The position numbers and the translations under genes were made by a program. From contig NC_041806.1 in assembly GCF_900964775.1 (NCBI RefSeq), positions 38,893,638 through 38,957,637 of the forward strand: DNA of 64,000 nt, read 5' to 3'. Shown here piece after piece: positions 49,425-60,800 of the stretch (position 1 is the first letter of the stretch; each line of letters begins with the position of its first letter). The notes under the pieces were generated by a model, which was not told where the DNA came from, did no database searches, and saw only the letters and a program-made list of their open reading frames with translations. The DNA comes from Scleropages formosus. Taxonomy: Eukaryota; Chordata; Actinopteri; Osteoglossiformes; Osteoglossidae.

Positions 49425-49566
49425 ATAAAAAGATACAGCAAATACAGATAACTTCCCCAATAACACACTTCGTGTTGCTTTTGCAAAATTTGTTCTTAGA
49501 ACCTTATTGCGAATAATTGGAAGGAATGGGAAAAAACAAAATAATTTTAAAAAATGTTGTCACGAA

Positions 49567-49731
49567 GGGAGGGGGTATGGTGGCGCACTGACGCAGTGGG
49601 ATTGACCGGGTCCTGCTCTCCAGTGGGTCTGGGGTTCGAGTCCTGCTTGGGGTGCCTTGCGACGGACTGGCGTCCCGTCCTGGGTGTGTCCCCTCTCCCC
49701 CCCAGCCCAATGCCCTGTGTTAACCAGGTTG
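49567..49731 (+). repeat. SINE-A copy 15 (3'-truncated)
   Basis: The head has a small internal duplication (GGCGCACTGACGCAGTGGG). The B box GGGTTCGAGTCC is intact. The copy stops within the body at GTTAACCAGGTTGGA. Confidence 0.88.
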
Positions 49732-49935
49732 GAGAAATACTGATTTGTTGATGGAAACCTTGACCCAGTCCCTTTCAGAACTGCTGAGTGAGAGCTGTGT
49801 ATGAATAAGTGTCTCCTCCATGCAGAGGGGCCTTTAGACATGGTCAGTGCTATGTCTGTGTGAAATGGGCAGCTCTGCTTTCTCTCCAGTTCCTCTGCTG
49901 CTCTCACCGTGTACTACTACTATCATTGTCACTAT

Positions 49936-50133
49936 CCGCCATGTGGCCAACACCTTTGCTCAAGGTGACTTACAATCTTAATCAACTTTGCAAAGATCTA
50001 CCCATTTCTACAGGAGGATTATCTTACAGTATCAATTCAGGATAAGAGCCTTGATCAAGGGAACCGCAGCAGGAGGTCATTCAGACTTCGAACTGTAAGG
50101 CAATCGCCTTAACCACAATGCCACCAGCTGCAT
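49936..50133 (-). repeat. tRNA-like SINE, family B (old)
   Basis: Reverse orientation: TTGCTCAAGGTGACTTACAA, CCTTGATCAAGGGAACC block, head CCACAATGCCACCAGCTGC. Confidence 0.7.
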
Positions 50134-51095
50134 TGTTCATAAAACAAAAACTCTATTGTTTATTCCTCTAGGGCCTGGGTTACTGATAATGATACACACT
50201 ACATCCTCCCAGGAACCACCCTGTCCTTTTTGTATTAAACCAAATTCCAACATCCATCAGCACTGAAGTTGAGAGAGCAGCGGGTGGTGAACTAATGTCC
50301 CTCTCAGAGGAATGGGACACCGGGGTACGAGATATTTCACACGGCGACAGACGCACGTATCAGTTTACGACCCATTAATTCGGGAGGAGGGCAGCCCCCG
50401 CATCCTCGGCCCTCATAAATTTCATGACGATAAGGCTACCCCCACCAAAAAAAGATAAGAGTGCAGCTACTCTTCTTGGTTTAACCCTTTCTACACCCCA
50501 TTTGTACTCACGCACAAGGGGCAAAATCCAGCCCCGGGGGAAACGACCCCCGAATCCCTGCGGCCAGGAGATGAAGAGAACACCAGAGCGTGGAGGTGTC
50601 GAACACTCTGTATGGCGCAGGAGGAGCTCAAGTGAGCCGTCTCCAACGAGGCTCCACTTCTGTTCAAGTCGCGACAAGTAGACCAAGACGGGGAAGGATT
50701 GTTTTCATTCTAGAACGCTCTAGCTTCCACCACTTTCTGCGCCAGCCCTCTAGAAACTCCACAGCAGCAGGGACTCAATAAAGTCGATTACTCTTTCAGC
50801 TTTTTAATAAGTACGGTCTCATTTTCTTAGTGCTGAATGTTGTTTTTTGCGTACTTTCGCTGCAGCAGCCTATTAGTCAGGAGGATTAGAAATCAATAGC
50901 TAGACTGCGTATTCAATTAAGGAATTGATGTGAACCTCAAAAGCACTCACATGACCTAGTGCTGTAGAACACAAGCGATGCAGTAGATGCTTGTTTCAAA
51001 CACAGAAGAACACTGTGTGTGCTTTGTCACTGCTTGCTTAAGGGTACACTCTGGTACCCAGGGTGTGTGGGTCTGCATTCTAGGTGTGAAAGCGG
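50134..51095. other. intergenic, no gene seen
   Basis: Non-coding. ORFs at 50375-50780 overlap on both strands and show no domain. Confidence 0.35.
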
Positions 51096-51333
51096 CATAC
51101 CGGAGTATTCACACACACACACACACACTAGCTGAAGTCGCTTGTATCAAGCAGGGTCAAGGCAAGCCAGAGCCTAAACCGGCAACACAGGGTGCAAGGC
51201 TGGAGGGGACACACCCTGGACGGGATGCCAGTCCGTCACAAGGCGCCCCAAGCAGGACTCAAACCCCAGACCCACCAGAGAGCAGGACACAGCCAAGCCT
51301 GCTGTGCCACCGCATCCCCGTCATACTGGAGTA
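51096..51333 (-). repeat. SINE-A copy 16 with target-site duplication
   Basis: Element 51108-51321 with a CA tail. The duplication CATACYGGAGTA (51096-51107 and 51322-51333) differs at one base. Confidence 0.9.
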
Positions 51334-51484
51334 ACGCTGCAAAAACTCCATCTTCAGATTGCATTCCATGTGCAATCCATTAAAGTTTTTGGATAAATTA
51401 AAGGATTTACAGTAATGATGAGGAGACTTCTTGAAAATCCTGGGCTGGAAAAGAAAACTGGGACTAATTATGACTGGAGGATTT

Positions 51485-51640
51485 CACTCTCCAGTGATCC
51501 AGAGCCTATCCTGGAAGCACAGAGCACCAGGATGGTCAAGGGTACATCCAGGACCGGACGCCAGTCCATTGCAGGACAGCCACACACACACACACACACA
51601 CACATACATACAGAGTCATACACCAAGGGCAGTTTAGAGT
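51485..51640 (-). repeat. degraded GGATAGGCTCC repeat with CA tract
   Basis: CCAGAGCCTATCCTGGAAGC, GGACGCCAGTCCATTGCAGG, then a (CA)n run and AGGGCAGTTTAGAGTTACC. Confidence 0.6.
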
Positions 51641-52376
51641 TACCTGATAACAGGTTGTATAGACTGAAGTTTGTCAAACTGTACTCAACTGGATTAAAGG
51701 CAATAAACCATTAACAAGTAAGTAACTTTTTACTATAATTACAAAGAGCATGGGGGCCCGACAATCATTAGCAACTGGTTATTTCAGCTTGGAAGCGTTC
51801 ACATTCTGAACAATGTACCGGTGATGATGAGAGGATACGGTGCCCCCCAGAACATTCATCACCTTTATTCTAGACACGTTTTCCTCGTCTCTTCAAATTA
51901 ACAGTGCGTGCCAACCCCCAGCCGTAGGAAGAGACTGAAATCTCATTGCTGCAGGGCATTCCAGGTGCAAATTTTTACTGTCAAATTGCTTTTGTTTGTG
52001 ATTTGTGTAGTGTCAGAAGAAATGGATTTGTTCCCATAATCAGTGATGCCTTTGTCAATGTGCAGCTACAATTTGGGACAAGCCGTTTCAGACAATGCGT
52101 GTGTGAGTCACAGAACGCATTTCCCTAAGAAGAGCTGCCGCCTTTTGGTGGATTCTTGCAATAACACTTTTCATTTGGATCTTCAAAACTATTCATTGTC
52201 TTTTTCTTTAACAAAACGAAAGCTTTCCTCTTACTTTCATCAGTGTTACTGTATATTTTTGTGTGTTCTCTCCAGCACACAGACCCAAGTTAAAAAGAAG
52301 GGGTACATGAGTCCTGCTTCATCATGAGTTCACATACCAGTTCTCCTGGATGATTATAATAATTACTGTATTTCAC
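51641..52376. other. intergenic, no gene seen
   Basis: Non-coding spacer, no feature. Confidence 0.35.
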
Positions 52377-52602
52377 CGGGGGGTGCAGTGGTGCAGTGGG
52401 TTGGACCTGGTCTTGCTCTCCGGGTGGTCTGGGGTTCGGGTCCCGCTTGGGGTGCCTTGCGGCAGGCTGTCCCCCGTCCTGAGTGTATCCCCTTCCCCTC
52501 CAGCCTTATGTCTTGTGTTGCCGGGTTAGGCTCTGGCTCCCCATGACCCCGTATGGGACAAGCAGTTCAGACAGTGTGTGTGTGTGTGTGTGTGTGTGTG
52601 AC
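52377..52602 (+). repeat. SINE-A copy 17
   Basis: Head GGGGGGTGCAGTGGTGCAGT, B box GGGTTCGGGTCC, end GACAAGCAGTTCAGACAGTG followed by about 11 TG units. Confidence 0.9.
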
Positions 52603-52744
52603 CAGCATTGCTGTGGAAACATGGTGCTTAGAGAATGTTTAGTTTAGGGGACACTTCTATGAAGCAACATCAACTAGGAGCTAACACCTTTGTCTAGGGT
52701 GACTTGAATTAATACTATCAATCCCAACAAATATTCCTGTATTT

Positions 52745-52925
52745 ATACATCAGAGAGATGTAACACACACTCACTCAGTCGCACAAACACACTAAGGGCA
52801 ATTTAGAGTCACCAGTTCACCTGAAACACGTGTCTCAGGGAAGCAGCTGGAGCACCTTAAGGAAACCTACAAGAGAACAGGGAGAACATGCCCAATCCAC
52901 ATAGTCTGAGTAGAGTTTAAACACA
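52745..52925 (-). repeat. V-type SINE fragment
   Basis: AAGGGCAATTTAGAGTCACC, then GAAACCTACAAGAGAACAGG and GGGAGAACATGCCCAATCC; reverse orientation and diverged. Confidence 0.55.
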
Positions 52926-53645
52926 TGTCCAAGTGCAAAGCCATTAGAAAAGGTGCATAAAAAAGGGAACTCCTTAAAAACCGCTGCAATGTTTCCCTCC
53001 ACCTATTGCCGAAATCACTTGTGTGTGTCACAAAAAGCAAGAGTAAAACAGCACAAAAAAGACAGACAAATCACTGACAATCACTTTCATCAAAAAAAAT
53101 TCTCGAAACACATTTTATTTTTACAGTGTATTGTCCTCCTCCAATTGATAAGTAAGGCAAAACCAAATAAAAGCACACTTTAGACACAGCTGAGCTGTGT
53201 ACGCACCTGTTTAAGGAGGTCCGGAATATGTAAGCACACAATACATGTCCTCAAATGTACATTTCTTTTTATCATTATGTGAAGGTTTACACCATCCTTC
53301 TGTAGCAGTAAGCAGGACACGTACGACTGTCACCTATGTGTCAATATATATACATACACAGCACAGTTCACCAAATATCACACCATTTAATATGAATTGT
53401 GAAGTGGATCAGTTCTTGGGAAACCTCTTTCTAATTAGATAAATAATCTCTTTCTATTTAGATAAATGTCTTACATTCAGTTGACAGTGTTTTAAATGAG
53501 GATGAAAACACAGTACACTCCAGGTGTATGTAGCAGCAGAGTGAAATCACAAATTTAAATGTCACCTGCGGTGAGTCAAACGACAGCAGGTTCTCTCCAC
53601 TCGTGTGTAATGCTGGAGTCTCTATGGTCTCGCACAGCATCCGTC
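52926..53645 (-). other. rdh14: rdh14 downstream region, probably including its 3' UTR
   Basis: Non-coding DNA after the rdh14 stop on the minus strand. I could not choose a single polyadenylation site. Confidence 0.35.
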
Positions 53646-55756
53646 TCAGTTTGACAGACCCACCATGACGGTGCTGATGTCCCAGAGTCTCCTGGCCGTC
53701 TGGTCATCGGTGGCCTTTGGCAACAGCTCCTCTTCTTGACACTTGGCGAAGCACTTGCCCTGGATGCCCTCCACATCTGGAGAGCAGGCCAGGTAGATGG
53801 GGGTCTGCGCCCCCTCCAGAGGGCTCTTGAAGAATGCCCAGGAGACAAGGTGGAAGAGGGGCCTGGCCAGGAGAGGGATGCGGACGTGGCGCCCGAGCTT
53901 GGTCCGCACGATCCCTGGCGTGAGGGCATTGGCGGTAACCCCCGAATCGGCGAGCCGCCCGGACAGCTCGTGCGTGAACAGCAGGTTGGCCAGCTTGCTC
54001 TGGCTGTAGCAGAAGGCTTTGTTGTAGCTCCGCTCGCTGTTGAGGTCGTCGAAGTTGATGTGACCGTACTTGTAGAGCTTAGAGGAGACGATGACGATGC
54101 GGCTAGGGGAAGACTTCTTCAGATGGTCCAGCAAGAGGTTAGTGAGGAGGAAGTGCCCCAGGTGATTGACCCCAAACTGCATCTCGAAGCCCTCCTCTGT
54201 CTTGGTGTAGGGGCACTGGTAGATGCCTGCGTTGTTGATGAGCACATCAACTCTGGGTTCTTCCTGTTCCGGAAAATAAACGAAAAGGTGAGTCAACTGA
54301 CATGTACAAGGTCAGCCCCAAAGATTATTTCTTACCAGGACGTTTTGGATACTTTTCTCTATATAAGAGGTTCCATGATGGCAACCATATAATAGGATCC
54401 CTTAGTCTCTACCGGCTGTGGCCCACACACTGCTTTTCATGTGATCACTCATAAAGACATCATGAATTCAGAGATTCTTTGTTGAGTAACACAGAAAAGC
54501 AAAACTAAGGTCATGTATTTATTCAGTTGTCATCACCAGAGCACTGATACATATTCCTTCAAAACCACTTAACAGGTGACCTACTGATGTGACATCTGGG
54601 TCACTATTTTGTATCAGTACATTAAATCAAGCCTACCAGTTGTTAATTAGGCTTCTAAATATCATACAGTATATAAAATGATTGAGAATGCCATTACAAG
54701 GATTAGAGAAATACACAAATATGTCCACACACACACACACAGAAACTGCTTTTCCCCATTTGGGGTTACAGCGAGCTGGAGCCTAGCCCAGCAACACAGG
54801 GTGCAAGGCTGGAGGGGGAGGGGACACACCCAGGACGGGATGCCAGTGTGTTGCAAGGCACCCCAAGTGGGACTCGAACCCCAGACCCATCAGTGAGAAG
54901 GCACAGGCCAAACCAACTGCACCCCCTAATATATCCAGTGTAACTGAATAACTGGCACCTTTGTTGACCCAATGTCCACCTTTAACACAGGGCAGAGTAG
55001 GAGTGATAGGGGTTACACAATGTTGCTAATACACAGACTATTATACTGGTTAAAAAAAAAAAAAAAAAAAAAAAACGTTTTCTTGCTGGCTTTGTGAAGC
55101 GGGTCACCGATTTACTGATACTGAAATATCTATTGAGGGCAGCAGAGCAGGGGCTGGGATTCAAACCAGCAACCTCCTGGTTTCAAGGCAACAGCTCTCG
55201 CCACTAGGCGGCGTACTGCCAACAACAGTATTTCTTCGCGATAAACGAGAGTAAAAATACTGAAGGTGTCGTCAGCAAAGAATTTACACTGAACTCAGAT
55301 GTCTCCCCATGAGCGGAGCGGGTTTGATACATTGTTGCCAAACTCCCTGCACGTGTGTCATTTATTTCAGCGAGTCTGTGCAGATAGTAGAAGAGAAGGT
55401 ACCCGTATGATCTCCTGGCAGAACGAGCGCACGGAGGTGAGGGAAGCCAGGTCCAGCTCTTTGACCACCAGCTCGCCCTGGTCCGGCCCCGCCTCCTGCC
55501 TCATCTCGCGGGCCGCCTCTTCGGCGCTCTGCCGGTCCCGACAGGCCATGACGACCCGTGCTTGGAGCTTGAGCAGTTCGGCCGCCGTGGCCCTGCCGAT
55601 GCCGCTGTTCGCGCCAGTGATGATCACCGTCTTTCCGCGCATCATCCCGGTCGGATGACGCACTATCTTCACGGACGACCGTCTCGAAAATAATCTCCGA
55701 GCGATAAGGATCACTCCACCGCCGAGTACAGCGGCCAAAATAACGGCGGCAGACAT
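53646..55756 (-). CDS. rdh14: retinol dehydrogenase 14
   Basis: Membrane-anchored NADP(H)-dependent short-chain dehydrogenase that interconverts retinal and retinol. Two exons: 55756-55403 (118 codons, donor CGG|GTACC) and 54263-53646, phase 0, 323 residues (human 336). Residues 4-20 form a hydrophobic N-terminal anchor. The Rossmann cofactor motif TGANSGIG is at 47-54, NNAG at 128-131, the catalytic Ser near 178-179 (VSSKLYKYG) and Tyr204-x-x-x-Lys208 (YSQSK), all intact. The C-terminal EEELLPKA...LWDIS...MVGL matches vertebrate RDH14. The 1.1-kb intron holds SINE-A copy 18 and an A run. It lies in the same orientation downstream of the 5'-nucleotidase gene, as in human. Confidence 0.95.
54727..54928 (-). 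repeat. SINE-A copy 18, in the rdh14 intron
   Basis: Short CA tail, body with GGAGGGGGAGGGGACACACC, reversed B box GGGACTCGAACCCC. It lies in the same orientation as rdh14. Confidence 0.9.
55052..55075. repeat. A homopolymer (24 bases) in the rdh14 intron
   Basis: Uninterrupted A run on the plus strand, a T run in the rdh14 transcript. Confidence 0.95.
55130..55217 (-). repeat. SINE head fragment (family B-like)
   Basis: GGGATTCAAACCAGCAACCT (reversed B box) and CTCTCGCCACTAGGCGGC (reversed A box) only. Confidence 0.6.
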
Positions 55757-55804
55757 CTGGTCTTCTGTCACAAAAACAGAAAATGACAGGGTCGTATCGT
55801 AGAA

Positions 55805-55975
55805 ACTACAATACCTAGAAGCCTCGGCGTTATTCTGACTGTCTAACCAATAGTGTTTGTACAATTTGCAGCGTCCTCTCAAGAAAACTACAACACCCAT
55901 AAGCCTCGACGCCGTTCTAACAGTTCGTGTAATATGTAGTATCATAATGGAAAAACTACACCACCCAGCGTCCCC
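55805..55975 (+). promoter_or_regulatory. three ZNF143-like ACTACA motifs upstream of rdh14
   Basis: ACTACAATACCTAGAAGCCT (55805), ACTACAACACCCATAAGCCT (55887) and ACTACACCACCCAGCGTCCC (55955) resemble the ZNF143/STAF site ACTACAATTCCCAGAATGC. They lie 49-200 bases upstream of the rdh14 start codon, all in plus orientation. ZNF143 sites are typical of housekeeping promoters. Two copies also share flanking sequence (CCTCGRCG), so a local duplication is likely. Confidence 0.5.
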
Positions 55976-57875
55976 GGTTTTGGGTTGACGCGAAATCAAC
56001 TGTTTCCACAGTACATGAAATTGGTAAAAATGTTTATTGTATTTCAATGCAGTTCTGTTTCTTTTCTGCAATAAAAAAATGAAATGCGTAAAAATAAAAA
56101 CAAATGTAGTGAAATATTTATACTCGTTATGTTATACTCCGTCTTATTGTAATATTCATTGAATCATTGTATTTCTAATTAATTTCGAAGAAAATATGGT
56201 TCTATGGGAATTTTTTATATCGTCTCACTACTTCAAGTTCAAGACTTCAGTCCACTCGTGTCATAAAATGTTTACCTATTTGTTCACTTGCTAATTTATT
56301 GACGTATCTGTTTGGTTACTTTACGTGTCTGTGTGCATTATAATACATTATGCTCCTGCAACCAAACAATTTTCTCTCGGATGAAGTTTCGTTTTCGTTC
56401 ATATTTCAATTGCATGAAGTACCTCAGATTTATTTACCATGTGCACTGCAATGTGTTACAGTAAAATTAAGGCAGCATTCGTGAGTGGTGCAGTTACACA
56501 GTAAATATAAAATTCAGCAGAAAATTATCTGGCTGCATATCATGTATAACACACAAACTGTAAAATGTTAAAACAGTAAAAACTTTGCATTCTGACACAA
56601 AACACACAGAAGGCAAAATGCAATATAAATATGTTTGCACTAAATTGTAAAGTCCAAGAAAAGGTTTCCACAGTGTCCAGTATCTTGAGTAAGTCAAGGA
56701 CAAACCCAAAAGAACATTCTATTATAAACAATGACTGTAAACAGGTCCTATGAAAATATTGCATTTGATCTCTAAAGTTTTAATGATTCAAGAGGTATTT
56801 TGACAGACTATTTCATATGGTTGACTAAAGGCCTCTCACATGTAACTAGTGTTAAGAACCTTGAGAAATGCGGCATTTCAAAATAAGGCAGCATTGAGAC
56901 ATTCAGTTTCGTCATCATGAGCCTTTACATGATGAGATGAACTAAAGAGCATGTGAAACATTCAGTAAATTTAGAAAAGTTCTTTCTTTGGTAACCCTGC
57001 TTTGTATTTTTTTTTAAAAGCAGTTTAATATAAAGCGACATCTAGAGCTGCTATAGATACAAACTGATTCAAAGACTACAGGTAAATGTAAACAAGTGCA
57101 TCTGTGGTAAACATACAGTATAACTATAATCCATTTGTGTTGCCTTAAATGATTGTGTCTGCCCAGAAAATAGTTGAGTTTCTCTATAACATTAAAAATG
57201 ATAGAAAACCTTTAGCAAAAAAAAAAAAAAAAGTTCATATTGTAGTCTAAAACATTTAACCAACCCTAATTTCAAGCAGATAACCATACAGTCTAACATA
57301 TGTAAACAACTAGTAATTATGTTTCAAAGATAACAAATGGAGTCTCTGTTTTGACATTACCTTCTTTAAGTTACTTACTTGAACAGACATGTGTGGAATG
57401 TATTCTCACTTTAAAAGACTACAAGTTATCAAAACATTAAATTGTGCTGATGTTCAAGATCCATTGTGTGAATCCTGAGAATGAAAACAAAATAACTTTC
57501 AATATCTCATGAAAAATCCATTGGAATAGTTACACCATAGCTGGTAAACTTAAAAACACTGATATGCACAGGCGAAGCCTTACATAAGCTAGTGTTATAG
57601 TCACAATTTAAGACAATCCTTAACACTTCAATACTTTTAAAATTTTATCATTTTGTTTGTCTACCGGACTATAAAACAATCTTTGTTTCTCTTCTGGTGA
57701 AACCAACATTTTCAATTGGAGTATCTCTTACCTATCCCATAACTCAAATTAATATTTTGGAGTTGGAAAAAAAGACAAAAGAACTCTAGACCAAAACCAG
57801 ATACATATGCACTAAAATATATGCAAATGGTACAATGGCTAATACCAGCCTCTTGTGTCACTATGCCCTAACATG
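55976..57875 (-). other. region between nt5c1 and rdh14, probable nt5c1 3' UTR
   Basis: About 1.9 kb of AT-rich DNA without exons. Several minus-strand AATAAA signals occur (for example 56295-56300). Part of it should be the nucleotidase 3' UTR. Confidence 0.4.
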
Positions 57876-60800
57876 TTATTGTTTCTGGGGGTTCTCCTCA
57901 ATGAGTTTCCCCCTGTTATATTTCTGTCCTATCCCATATGGTACGTGTGCAGAGATAGTCCCCAGCTCCATGGCTCCTTCGATGTGGAACATCTGATCAT
58001 CAAAAAATATGTGCGGACGAATCTTCTGCAGAAGCGGACCCTTAGGGGCGCCGGCCAGGAAAAGGGCTTCGTCAATCTCCAGCCCCCAGCTCCTCAATGT
58101 CTTCAGGACTCGAGCTCCAGAGCTCGCTGCACTGCGGGCCGTGACCAAGTAGGTTCGAATGGGGCAATTGAGCCGTTCATTCTTGGCATAGAACTTGCGC
58201 TGAAGTTTTCCCAGTGCTTCCAGGAAGCACTTCAGTGGACCCTGCAAATGAACAGGACATAGTCTATAAATTCTCAGGTCAAAAATGCCTAATGGTGCAT
58301 AGAAAAAACCACCACACCCTTTAGTATGAACAACTTTGAGAAAATCTATAGCCATCTCAGATTTTTTTTTTTTTTTTTTTTTAACCAATGCATCCATTAT
58401 ACATAAACATTGTTAAATATAATGATTACTATTTGTTAAGTTGCTCTGGTTGAAAAGCATCAGCAAGAGAAATAAATGTAATGAAAGTAAACTTGCTGGC
58501 CCATAGATAATATAAAAGATATATTCATGGCTTTAATTTAAAGCACTTATTTTTAAATAGATTAATATTTAATATTTTCCTGGCCATATTCAGGTTAAGT
58601 ACCCTGCCTAATACACTTATTCATTCATTGACAGCAACTGCCTGTCCGCTGCAGGGTTGTAGTAGTCCAGAGCAATTAATTATCTTGGAAACATGAGGCG
58701 TGAAGCAGGGTACACCCTGGACAGGAAGCCAGACCATCACAAGTGTATTATATTAATTTGTGTTTTATGTACAGAAATCACCTGAGCCAGTGGCTTGTTC
58801 TCAAACCGTTTCTCATGTTCAAAGAACGTGTCCAGGCCATGCTGCTTCACAATGATCTCAGACTCATCAGAGAAAAGCACAGCATCACCATCAAAGGCCA
58901 CACGCAACTGGGTGTCACTCAGCTCCACCTCCATGTCAGGAGTGAACATGATGGCTGCTGCAATGCCTGGTGACAATTCAACTCCATTTATATCACAGTG
59001 CATTGAGTAACAACTATTCCACTACACTAATGACACTTTGCAAGTAAACTTCATACACATCTAAGAGTTCTACAGCATCACTTCTTACTCTCTGTGACAA
59101 GATGTCAAAAGTATGAAGGGCTTGTGCTTAAGACAACAGTAACAAAGCTACTATCAATACAAATGTAACTGCCAATACCATTCCTTCTATTAATGTTAAG
59201 CACCATGGTCAGCGTAAAGCTCTGTTTACTAACCCTTTAAAGCAATGAAAATTTTCACCAACCTTCTCCAATGGCCTCTTGGACTTTTTTAGAATCCTTT
59301 GAGAGGTAGAGGTTTGTCATGTATGCCTTCAGGTATCCAATCGGGCTTTTACCACCCGTCATGCAGAATCTCTCAATCGTTAAGTCTAAGAAGAGAGAGT
59401 TACAAAATGAAGCTATGTGATAGTTAAATGGCAACATATCAATATAGCAACAGTTTAATTTGTTTGGCAGTATGTGACTGATTATCACTCTGTCAAATCA
59501 CTGTACTCTATAATCTTTCCATGTATTCTTTGATTATACCTCTGTTACATACAGAAAAATATAATATATGCTGTGTATGGTACACTCACTAATTTTACTG
59601 AAGCACCAAGTAGAGTAGTGACTAGAGCCACTACCTTTCATTTGAAACCTCCCATGACAGTACCCTTGAATAGAGTACTTACCCAGAACTGCTACAGTAA
59701 AAATTAGAGCTGTATACACTGGTAAATCACTGTAAGTACCTTATTGTCCAAAACTCACACTGCAAATCACTTTGGAGAAAAGCATCAGCTAAATGACTAA
59801 ATAAGTGACCTACTGTATGGCCTAAACATATACAGTACTGGGTGTTAACATGCTTCTCACACTTGTTGATGCTGCTGTAGTTGTCAACACGGTAAAAAAA
59901 AAATACAATGCAGTCACATCTCATGCACATGTAACTGGTAAAAAGATGTAAAAAGAGTGGAAAGGGGGAAAGCATAGCACTATTGCATCAGAACCGTTTT
60001 GGGTAAACTGGTCTTTTACTGTAATTGCTCATAAAATATCATTTGTTTCATAAATATGTATTAGTGTTCATTTGTCTAAGCTCAAGTGCATAGCAACATA
60101 TCCCGTAACTTTTTACAAGTAGTCCTCAAATTACAACACCTGTGACATATCAACCCTCACTTACGACAGGTGTCCCATTAACCGTATTATATTGAGTAGC
60201 ACTGTTTGGGTTTAATATGTAAAGTCTATCTGCTATAAAACAACACTGCCATACGTAACCATACGTAATTGTGGGGGTCTGTGTCAATTTTGGGGTGTCT
60301 AGCAGGAATGCCTTTTGTTTACAAAACTTTGTGATTCGCTTCAAGTTACTTTCCATTTAAAATAACTAGCAAATTAAAAAATATGCTGGTGCTGAAAAAT
60401 GCAAAAGACAATAGGTTTAGAAATGAAGGTGAAAAAATATTTCCATGCTGCACTATTTAATACTGCAAATATTCTTTTACCATGAGTACTGTGCGAAATC
60501 AGTGAAACAAATATACCAAAGTTCATAGCATTCACGCATGTTAACTTACAACAAAGTCGACTTGTGTCAACCGTCGTAAATTAAGATCCGCCTTATATGG
60601 TTGGACTGGTTACACCTGGTTGATTTTTGGTGCTGTCACTCCACTGTGTGGAAGAGGAGAAGTGCCACACCCACCATAATGGTTGATGCTGTTGATGAGT
60701 CGGACCCCGACCTGTGCGTGGTTGTTGGTCATGAGGACGATGTCGAAGAGCTCCTCGCTGTCGGGGTAGAGCGCGCGCAGCCTGGCGTTCACTGACATCA

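Noticed and set aside
53736-54392. 218-codon plus-strand ORF opposite rdh14
   Set aside because: Antisense shadow of rdh14 exon 2.
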